6,710 nucleotides of DNA, from the NCBI GenBank assembly GCA_046732895.1, contig JBKPNZ010000025.1, positions 1 through 6,710 on the forward strand, read 5' to 3'. Positions 1-4,694 of the stretch are shown here, piece after piece. Under the pieces are notes generated by a model that was not told the origin of the DNA, searched no databases, and worked only from the letters and a program-made list of their open reading frames with translations. The stretch comes from JBKPNZ01 sp046732895 (GTDB taxonomy: Bacteria; Actinomycetota; Thermoleophilia; Solirubrobacterales; 70-9). Each line of letters starts with the position of its first letter. Positions within the stretch are counted from its first letter, which is position 1. Both the position numbers and the translations under genes were made by a program.

Positions 1-78
1 CACCGGAGCTCCGATCGCGAGCACGGTGACCCAGGCAAGGACGACGGCCAGTACTGTAGCTCTCCGTCGAGCGCTCAT
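1..78 (-). CDS. Serine-hydrolase fusion gene, 5' end (redundant partial copy)
   Basis: These are the first 26 codons of the gene annotated in full at 4695-6647, seen again because of the terminal repeat. They encode the start of the signal peptide (MSARRRATVLAVVLAW...). The start ATG reads from base 78 and runs off the left edge of the window. It should not be counted as a second gene if the molecule is a circle. If it is a tandem duplication, it is the start of the next copy. Confidence 0.85.
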   Translation of the reverse strand, partial: MSARRRATVLAVVLAWVTVLAIGAPV

Positions 79-141
79 TGGATCTCCAGAGGCGAGCCGA
101 CCGGCATCAACCGCGCCAGCCTGCGAATCGCCTCGTTACGC
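1..141. repeat. Left copy of 141-bp terminal direct repeat
   Basis: This segment is identical, base for base, to the last 141 bases of the window. It covers the final 22 codons of the L,D-transpeptidase and the first 26 codons of the serine-hydrolase gene, both on the minus strand. An exact end-to-end repeat of this size is what a k-mer assembler leaves on a circular contig. A length of 141 matches the largest default k of a commonly used metagenome assembler, which is background knowledge. It implies a 6569-bp circle or one unit of a tandem array rather than a biological long repeat. Confidence 0.95.
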
Positions 142-866
142 ATCCGGATGCAGCCGTGCGAAACGTATCCCGGAAGCAGCCCGGGCTGATCGGTGCCGTG
201 AATCCCGACGAAGCCGCCGGCCGGCCAGTCCGTCAAAACGTCCGAGCGGGCGCTGGTGCCGAACGCGACCGGGCCGTACTGCGGGCTGCGGTACCGCGTC
301 AGCCGGTTCCGGATGTAGAAGGTCCCGGTAGGCGTCGGTGTCGCCGACTGGCCGACGCCTACGACGGTGCTGAACACCGGCTTACCGTCACGGAGCAGGG
401 TGGCGCGGAGCTTGTCGAGATCGACGATGAGACGGGTCCGTACATAGGCGTAGCCGCCGAGCGCGCCTCGGGCGAGCCAGCCGTCGGTCTCGACGGTTCC
501 CGACGGCAGGCGCACCGGCACCCACAGGGTGCCGCCGCGGCGCTGCGCGCGCCCGATCACCTGGACCATGTTGCTTGTTCCCTCCGGCGTCTGGGTCCGC
601 ACCGTGGCCACCGCATCCGCGTCGCGCCCAGGGGACTCGCGGGCCACGACCTCGCGGCGGATCGGCGCCCATCGCGACAGGTCCGGAAACCTCTCGAGCT
701 TGTCCGGCTGCCGGATGACGAACGCCGGGGTCGCCGGCGCCGGCAGCCTGTGGACCCGGGGGGCCGGTGGGTCGGAGGGAAACAAGAGCCCGGTCACGAC
801 GCCGGCCCCGAACAGAGCCGCCACAACGCCGAGCCCCCGTAGGAGTTGTCGGCGGTGCGGCCACAC
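75..866 (-). CDS. YkuD-family L,D-transpeptidase, membrane-anchored or secreted
   Basis: L,D-transpeptidases make 3-3 cross-links in peptidoglycan, or attach proteins to it, outside the membrane. The 263-residue protein starts with a hydrophobic segment after HRRQLLRG (about residues 8-29), acting as a signal or anchor, and continues with a Pro-rich stretch. A small SH3-like module follows (about 70-137, ending GWLARGALGG). The YkuD catalytic domain spans about 142-263: TPTPTGTFYI at 176-185, His223 in GIHGTD, and the active-site motif SHGCIRM with Cys239 and Arg241. All catalytic residues are present and the length is normal. The GTG start lies 5 bases after the stop of the upstream ferritin-like gene, with no strong Shine-Dalgarno, so coupled translation is likely. 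Its TGA overlaps the ATG of the next gene across the circle junction. The family call is firm; the exact substrate is unknown. Confidence 0.93.
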   Translation of the reverse strand: MWPHRRQLLRGLGVVAALFGAGVVTGLLFPSDPPAPRVHRLPAPATPAFVIRQPDKLERFPDLSRWAPIRREVVARESPGRDADAVATVRTQTPEGTSNMVQVIGRAQRRGGTLWVPVRLPSGTVETDGWLARGALGGYAYVRTRLIVDLDKLRATLLRDGKPVFSTVVGVGQSATPTPTGTFYIRNRLTRYRSPQYGPVAFGTSARSDVLTDWPAGGFVGIHGTDQPGLLPGYVSHGCIRMRNEAIRRLARLMPVGSPLEIQ

Positions 867-871
867 TGCGG

Positions 872-1582
872 TCAGCCGGTGTACTTCGGCGCGGTGCTCG
901 ATCGCATTTTCGGCTTCTTCGCGACGATGAAGTGGGTCGACGCGACCAGCTGCTCGACCTTACGCCTCGACTGCGGCTCGTCGAACGCATCCGGAGCTGG
1001 CACGGCGCCGACGAGGTGCCGGATCCACGCCGCGTGACGGGCCTCGACCGAGTGCACTGCGATCGCGGCCGCGAGATGCGCCGGGTCCTGGATCCGCGGC
1101 GCCTCCTCCTTGTAGGCCGCCACCGCTAGGTCCTCGAACGCGACCGCGGTCTTGCGGAATTGACCCTGATCCTCGGTAACGCCCTGGAAGTCGAACTGGG
1201 GCCTCGGGATCGCTGCCGAGCCGAGCAGCGACGTCAGAGCCTCGACGTGCGCGCGCTCGTGAGCCCCGACGACGTGAGCCTGCTTCTTGAACTGGCCCGT
1301 GAGCGAGTTGAGGCGCTCCGCCTCGGTGTAGAACGACGCCTGCAGGTACTCGAGCCCGAGCGCGTAGTTGAGGATCGCCTCGTCCTGGGCCTTCGACGCG
1401 CGCGCGGCGCCCGGCAGCGCCAGGCCCGCGAACAACAGCGAGATGCCACCGGCGCGGCGCAGGAATTCGCCTCGGCCCAATCGCTGGAGCGGCTCCGCTA
1501 CCTCCGCTAGGGCGCCGTCGCGGTCGAGGACGTCGACCCGGATCGGCCCCAGCTCGGCCGGGAGTCGTTCGCGCCCGCTCAC
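872..1582 (-). CDS. Secreted ferritin-like protein B (diiron four-helix type)
   Basis: This 236-residue protein has a ferritin-like fold of the Ferritin_2 (desiccation-related) type. A charged N-terminal region of about 40 residues is followed by FLRRAGG and a hydrophobic segment ending PGAARA (about 40-62), which looks like a Tat-type or Sec signal. The helical domain shows the full diiron ligand pattern: Glu78 in LGLEYLQ, ExxH at 109-112 (HERAH), Glu150 in AFEDLA, and ExxH at 180-183 (EARH). It is a tandem paralogue of ferritin-like protein A, sharing the same motif order and spacing (VVGxHERAH, SVEARHA.W, PAPDA). The C-terminus is longer and basic. It starts with GTG that overlaps the upstream gene's stop as GTGA, which argues for this start despite a weak ribosome site. 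Likely roles are iron or peroxide handling outside the membrane, but no enzymatic activity can be read from the sequence. Confidence 0.88.
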   Translation of the reverse strand: MSGRERLPAELGPIRVDVLDRDGALAEVAEPLQRLGRGEFLRRAGGISLLFAGLALPGAARASKAQDEAILNYALGLEYLQASFYTEAERLNSLTGQFKKQAHVVGAHERAHVEALTSLLGSAAIPRPQFDFQGVTEDQGQFRKTAVAFEDLAVAAYKEEAPRIQDPAHLAAAIAVHSVEARHAAWIRHLVGAVPAPDAFDEPQSRRKVEQLVASTHFIVAKKPKMRSSTAPKYTG

Positions 1583-2247
1583 GACTGCAGCCCCAGTTGC
1601 TGGAGTTCCCTAGTCGCCTGTTTGGCGCCGATCGCCTTGTCGGTGGCGTCGGGCGCCGGGTTCTCGCCGGCCAGGTCCCGCGCCCACGACGCATGGCGAG
1701 CCTCGACCGAGACGATCCGGGCCGCCGCGGCCAGCGCCCTCGAGGTCAGGTTCGCCGCCTGCCCGTTGTAGGCGGCCAAACCTGCCTCCTCGAGCGCTAC
1801 GACCGCCGCCCGATACTTCGCCTCGCCCTCGAAGGCATTTCCGAAGTCGAAGTCGGGCGGCGGGTTGACATCGCCTCCGAGCGCCTTCTCGAGGAACTTG
1901 CGGTGAGCGCGCTCGTGACCGCCGACGACCCGCGAATACTGGTTCCAATCGCCGCTCAGCTTCAACGACGAGCCCAGCGCCTCCGCGTAGAAGGCTTCCT
2001 GCAGGCGTTCGAGATCGAGTGCGAGGTTGAGCACCTGGACGTCCTGCTTGGCCGACGGCTGCGATAACGCCAGCGGCAGCAGGCCGCCTATGATCACTCC
2101 ACCGCAGGCCGCCCCCGCGCCCCCGAATAGCGTCCTCCTCGAAACCCTCAACCGCGACCGAGAATCAGCCGCCGCCCCGTCCCCATTGCCACGACTGGTA
2201 TCGGTGGAAAGAACCTCCACAGTCACCTGACGGTTCTTCAAACCCAC
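1579..2247 (-). CDS. Secreted ferritin-like protein A (Tat signal, diiron type)
   Basis: First gene of the operon, 222 residues. The N-terminal region ends in a twin-arginine motif (VSRRTLFGG, Arg37-Arg38) and a long hydrophobic stretch (about 41-62), so export folded by the Tat system is likely. The ferritin-like domain follows at about 68-195, with a complete E / ExxH / E / ExxH ligand set: Glu80, Glu112-His115 in HERAH, Glu153 or Glu154 in ALEEAG, and Glu182-His185 in VEARH. This matches Ferritin_2-type proteins, which are known from stress- or desiccation-linked contexts in bacteria. The start chosen is GTG at 2247 with AAGGG about 11 bases upstream; GTG codons at residues 8 and 10 are alternatives. 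It overlaps the next gene by 4 bases. I infer that the pair arose by tandem duplication. Confidence 0.88.
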   Translation of the reverse strand: MGLKNRQVTVEVLSTDTSRGNGDGAAADSRSRLRVSRRTLFGGAGAACGGVIIGGLLPLALSQPSAKQDVQVLNLALDLERLQEAFYAEALGSSLKLSGDWNQYSRVVGGHERAHRKFLEKALGGDVNPPPDFDFGNAFEGEAKYRAAVVALEEAGLAAYNGQAANLTSRALAAAARIVSVEARHASWARDLAGENPAPDATDKAIGAKQATRELQQLGLQS

Positions 2248-2401
2248 GCCGAGCCCGTCCCTTCAGTTGTTCACTCCCGAAAAAACTACGGGACGTTACT
2301 AGGGAGATTCAGGCCCGTGCGCCGGCAGTTCGCCGGTTTGTGCCTGTTATCTACTACGTTTTCGGCTGCGATTACACGGTTCGTGGTAGAAGTCTTTCCG
2401 G
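2248..2401. promoter_or_regulatory. Leader region of the ferritin-like operon
   Basis: This 154-bp gap separates the regulator gene from the operon, both on the minus strand, and is clearly richer in A+T than the genes around it. It must hold the operon promoter unless transcription reads through from the regulator. I see no convincing -35/-10 pair; TAGATA (minus strand, near 2350) is a weak -10 candidate without a good -35. It also contains a short inverted repeat (2322-2336) and a run of six T on the minus strand just upstream of the ribosome site. Confidence 0.4.
2322..2336. repeat. Short inverted repeat in operon leader
   Basis: CCGGC, a five-base spacer AGTTC, then GCCGG: a perfect 5-bp stem about 75 bases upstream of the ferritin-like A start. 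It could be an operator for a dimeric regulator such as the adjacent LuxR-type protein, or a weak hairpin after that gene. Neither strand has a T-tract directly after it, so an intrinsic terminator of the classic kind is unlikely. With such a short stem, chance is also possible in GC-rich DNA. Confidence 0.3.
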
Positions 2402-3226
2402 CTATCGGCTCGACCCCGAAGAACTGATCGATGCGGGCGACGTGCGGGTTGCGGCCGCCCGAGAGGCCCGAAAGCGCTCGAGAGCGGTGTGCAGTCGCTC
2501 GGGCGCGCGCTCGCCGCCCGCGTCGATGAGCTCGGCGAGCCGGCCGGTGAGTGCCTGCAAGAGCAGCAGCTCCTGGCGCCCGGTCGGCCGCGAGGAACGA
2601 GTCGTGAGGCAGAGCACGCCGACAACGCGCCCAGCGCCGAGCATCGGGACGACGATCATCCCGTTGCCGCCCGGCGTGCTCGGGTCGGCGACGATCTGAG
2701 AGTGCCGCTCGAGCGCTGCCCGTCCTAGGGTCCCCCCGCCGAGCGCAAGGCTCTCCGGCGGATCCGCGTTCGGACTGCCGTACCCGATGTGTGCGACCCG
2801 GCGCAGGGTGAGCCCGTCCTCGTCGGTCAGGAAGATCGAGCCGGCGTCGACATCACAGAGCCCCACGACCCCTTCGAGAACCTCGGTGAGCGCCGCGTCG
2901 AGGCCGTGGGGCTGCCGTCGCAGCGCGGTGCGCTTCGGCGCCCGCGGCGGCGCCTCCACCTCGCCGACCGACTCTCCGATCTCGTGCCGGTGCAGGGAAA
3001 TCGCGATGGCCTGCGGGCGGGTCGAGGCGCCGAGCTTCGCCATCGCGTTGCGGATGTGGCAGCGCACGGTCTCGGGCGAGAGCACCAGGCGGTCCGCGAT
3101 CTCGGCGCCGCTGAGCCCATCGGCGAGCAGCTCGAGGGCCTCGCGCTCCCGCTTCGACAGGGGTCCCGGGCCACCGCGCGGTGCTCGCAGATCCGCCTCG
3201 CTTTCAGGCGCTTTAGGAGCGCTCAT
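2402..3226 (-). CDS. LuxR-type HTH / GAF-domain transcriptional regulator
   Basis: A 274-residue cytoplasmic DNA-binding regulator with its LuxR-family helix-turn-helix near the N-terminus (about 23-83: LSKREREALELLADGLS, AEIADRLVLSPETVRCHI, NAMAKLGA), followed by a linker and a GAF sensory domain (about 109-232, including AGSIFLTDEDG and MIVVPMLGAGRVVGVLCL). The HTH-first order is the reverse of the classic LuxR layout. No response-regulator receiver domain is present, so input is expected through the GAF pocket; the ligand is unknown. The start at 3226 is supported by GGAGG four bases upstream. An in-frame ATG at 3340 preceded by GAGGAG would add 38 residues of no recognisable domain. The open frame continues to 3703, but that part looks non-coding. 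The gene lies just upstream of, and points toward, the ferritin-like/transpeptidase operon, so control of that operon is a reasonable inference. Confidence 0.87.
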   Translation of the reverse strand: MSAPKAPESEADLRAPRGGPGPLSKREREALELLADGLSGAEIADRLVLSPETVRCHIRNAMAKLGASTRPQAIAISLHRHEIGESVGEVEAPPRAPKRTALRRQPHGLDAALTEVLEGVVGLCDVDAGSIFLTDEDGLTLRRVAHIGYGSPNADPPESLALGGGTLGRAALERHSQIVADPSTPGGNGMIVVPMLGAGRVVGVLCLTTRSSRPTGRQELLLLQALTGRLAELIDAGGERAPERLHTALERFRASRAAATRTSPASISSSGSSR

Positions 3227-3230
3227 CAAA

Positions 3231-3235
3231 CCTCC
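3231..3235 (-). promoter_or_regulatory. Ribosome binding site deciding the regulator start
   Basis: GGAGG on the minus strand, four bases before the ATG at 3226 and immediately ahead of the stretch that leads into the HTH domain. This supports 3226 as the start over the open frame that extends further upstream. A competing site, GAGGAG at 3344-3349, precedes the alternative ATG at 3340 by three bases. Confidence 0.6.
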
Positions 3236-3508
3236 GGACCGCTGGGTGCCTGCTGCACCTGCCGCTCCGTCTGGTTCTTCGCCGAGGACGGCGTGGGTCG
3301 GTGCTGTGCCGCGCCTACTCACCTTCGTGCGAACCCCCATTGGCTCCTCATCCCTCGCTACCTCCGATAGAGAAAACGGTCGCGGGGGGAGGGTGTCAGG
3401 GGCTAATTCCCTGCAAATCAATAGGGAGGAGACAGTCGCGCGAGGGCGAGTTCCTTCCCCTAGGTCCAAGCTTTGCAACTGATCTTGACTCGGATCGCCG
3501 GCAGTCCT

Positions 3509-3523
3509 AGCCCGCCTCGGGCT
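3509..3523. repeat. Small perfect hairpin before the transglycosylase gene
   Basis: AGCCCG, loop CCT, CGGGCT: a 6-bp perfect stem about 18 bases upstream of the TTG start at 3541. No T-run follows. It could be an operator, could hinder ribosome access to the weak start, or could be the terminator of something lost upstream. Chance cannot be excluded at this stem length. Confidence 0.3.
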
Positions 3524-3540
3524 CATGCCCGGCGACGACC

Positions 3541-4101
3541 TTGTCTTTATCCGTGGAAGGGTGGGAGCCATGGCATTTCGGCTTCGACCGGGGTCCGGCC
3601 CCGTGCAGCGATGCGGCTCCGTCGGCTCTTCAGGCCGGCGGTGACGGACGGGCAGCGAGGGACGTGCTCCCCAGCTTCGTCCCGGCGGCATACCGCGCCC
3701 CAATCTTCGATGCGGCGGGGCACTGGGGAGTCTCCGCCGGCCTGCTCGCCGCGCAGCTCATGGCCGAGTCGGGCTTCGATCCGAACGCCGTCTCGCCGGC
3801 GGGGGCGCGCGGGATCGCCCAGTTCATGCCCGCGACCGCTGCCACCTACGGCCTTCGCGATCCATTCGACGCGCGCGCCGCGATCGACGCCCAGGCCCAC
3901 CTGATGTCCGACCTGCTCGCGCAGTTCGGTTCGATCCCGCTGGCCCTCGCCGCCTACAACGCGGGTGCCGGGGCGGTGAGCGCCTGCCACTGCATCCCGT
4001 CGTACCCTGAGACGCAGGCCTACGTGGCGCGCATCCTGGCGCTCATGGGCAGCGCGGGGGAGGTGGTCCCGCCGCCGCTCGAGGTCCGGCTCGTCGGGTG
4101 A
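3541..4101 (+). CDS. Lytic transglycosylase (SLT domain), probably 5'-truncated
   Basis: SLT-type lytic transglycosylases cleave the MurNAc-GlcNAc bond of peptidoglycan with formation of a 1,6-anhydro end. The catalytic domain covers about residues 48-168: catalytic Glu76 in MAESGFDP, GARGIAQFMPATA at 88-100, LAAYNAGAGAV at 136-146, and ETQAYVARIL at 157-166. All core motifs are present. There is no signal peptide. The first residues (EGWEPWHFGFDRG, 6-18) resemble the end of VanY-type M15 D-Ala-D-Ala carboxypeptidases, in which EPWH carries the catalytic Glu and a zinc-ligand His. A stop in the same frame at 3508-3510 cuts off anything upstream. The start is therefore uncertain: TTG 3541, GTG 3553 or GTG 3664, none with a convincing ribosome site. 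It may be an M15-SLT fusion that lost its 5' part, and may not be expressed or exported. Confidence 0.8.
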   Translation: MSLSVEGWEPWHFGFDRGPAPCSDAAPSALQAGGDGRAARDVLPSFVPAAYRAPIFDAAGHWGVSAGLLAAQLMAESGFDPNAVSPAGARGIAQFMPATAATYGLRDPFDARAAIDAQAHLMSDLLAQFGSIPLALAAYNAGAGAVSACHCIPSYPETQAYVARILALMGSAGEVVPPPLEVRLVG

Positions 4102-4166
4102 GCTCGGCTCAAAGGCCGCCGGTCAGCCGCCGATAGGTTCATATGTTCATGCTCCGGGCGTCCGTC

Positions 4167-4189
4167 GGTGGCGCGGCGATCGCGCCACC
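4167..4189. terminator. Strong perfect hairpin after the transglycosylase gene
   Basis: GGTGGCGCG (4167-4175), loop GCGAT, CGCGCCACC (4181-4189): a perfect 9-bp GC-rich stem. It begins about 65 bases after the transglycosylase stop codon and is not followed by a T-tract on the plus strand. Such hairpins without a U-tail are often annotated as terminators in high-GC actinobacteria, so termination of the transglycosylase transcript is the simplest reading. It ends right where recognisable aminotransferase similarity starts, so a link to a rearrangement breakpoint is also possible. Confidence 0.5.
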
Positions 4190-4593
4190 AAGACATGTGG
4201 GATCTTCGGGCCATCGGCTTGAGTATCCGCCAACGGCGCGGCGGTTCGAGTTCAGCACGATGGCATACGGCTGTGCGCTCGGCTTATCGCGCTCGATCGA
4301 GTTCCTGCTCGACGTCGGAGTTGACGGCATATTCGAGTACAACCGGCAGCTTGTTGATCGAGGGACTGCGTGGCCGAAATCTGGAAATCACCTCTCCCCT
4401 TAACGATGCAGAGCGGACAGCGATCGTCACCGCGCGCTTCCCAGGGGTCGCCTCGGGCGAGATCGCCGCGCGACTCAGGGAGGCTCGGGTCGTGGCCTCG
4501 TCGCGACGCGACGTGATCCGGTTCTCTCCGCATCTTTACACCGCTGAAGCTGACATAGAACGTGCCCTGGACTGCATCGACGAGATGCTCTAG
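4190..4593 (+). pseudogene. Class V aminotransferase remnant (3' part, two frameshifts)
   Basis: Pieces of a pyridoxal-phosphate aminotransferase of the cysteine-desulfurase/isopenicillin-epimerase-like class V group can be read only by switching frames. Frame one (from about 4192) gives DMWDLRAIGL. After a loss of one base near 4221 the next frame gives EYPPTARRFEF and then CALGLSRSIEFLLDVG. After a gain of one base near 4350 the first frame returns with GLRGRNLEITSPLND, AIVTARFPGV and VIRFSPHLYTAEADIE, ending at TAG 4591-4593. Only the C-terminal domain is present; the half that would hold the PLP-binding lysine is missing and its place is taken by the transglycosylase gene. The product cannot be active. 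The two shifts cancel each other, so sequencing or assembly error is an alternative for them, but not for the missing 5' half. Confidence 0.75.
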
Positions 4594-4623
4594 GGGGGCG
4601 CGTCGCGAGAGGTCGCTCGCTTT

Positions 4624-4642
4624 GGACGAGAAGCGCTCGTTC
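4624..4642. terminator. Hairpin in the convergent gap, plus-strand side
   Basis: GGACGAG, loop AAGCG, CTCGTTC: a 7-bp stem with one G-T pair, 30 bases after the aminotransferase remnant's stop. Only a short pyrimidine stretch (TTCC) follows. It is a candidate terminator for plus-strand transcripts running toward the convergent hydrolase gene. Confidence 0.3.
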
Positions 4643-4663
4643 TTCCGGGGCAACGAGGCGCTA

Positions 4664-4678
4664 CGGGTTCGCCACCCG
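4664..4678. terminator. Hairpin just after the hydrolase stop codon
   Basis: CGGGT, loop TCGCC, ACCCG: a perfect 5-bp stem starting 16 bases beyond the hydrolase stop in the minus direction. It has no T-tract. With the hairpin at 4624-4642 it makes the 101-bp convergent gap a plausible bidirectional terminator region, though each stem alone is short. Confidence 0.3.
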
Positions 4679-4694
4679 GGTCACGTTCTCGCAG

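Larger units (their letters stand above)
3227..3540. other. Divergent intergenic region
   Basis: This 314-bp stretch lies between the divergent regulator (minus) and lytic transglycosylase (plus) genes, and should hold the promoters of both. It carries an alternative regulator start with its own ribosome site (3340-3349), a GGAGGAG on the plus strand near 3424-3431 that is not followed by a usable start, and a perfect 6-bp hairpin AGCCCG-CCT-CGGGCT at 3509-3523. I see no clear -35/-10 pair, tRNA, iteron-like repeats or origin-like AT-rich tract. No part of the missing N-terminal portion of the transglycosylase gene is recognisable here. Confidence 0.5.

Noticed and set aside
78..842. Long plus-strand open frame opposite the L,D-transpeptidase
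   Set aside because: It is antisense to a gene with full catalytic motifs. Its translation is Arg/Ala/Pro-rich with no domain, as expected of a shadow frame in high-GC DNA.
3570..3644. ATG at 3570 with a GGGAG-like site just upstream
   Set aside because: It is out of frame with the transglycosylase and meets a TGA after 24 codons, with no recognisable product.
3227..3703. 159-residue upstream extension of the regulator frame
   Set aside because: It is low-complexity, has no domain, runs across the divergent intergenic region and into the antisense of the transglycosylase, and good ribosome sites exist at 3226 and 3340.
4655..4690. GGTTCGCCACCCGG segment resembling a tRNA T-arm
   Set aside because: No matching acceptor, D-arm or anticodon arm can be built around it, and it is better read as a short hairpin.
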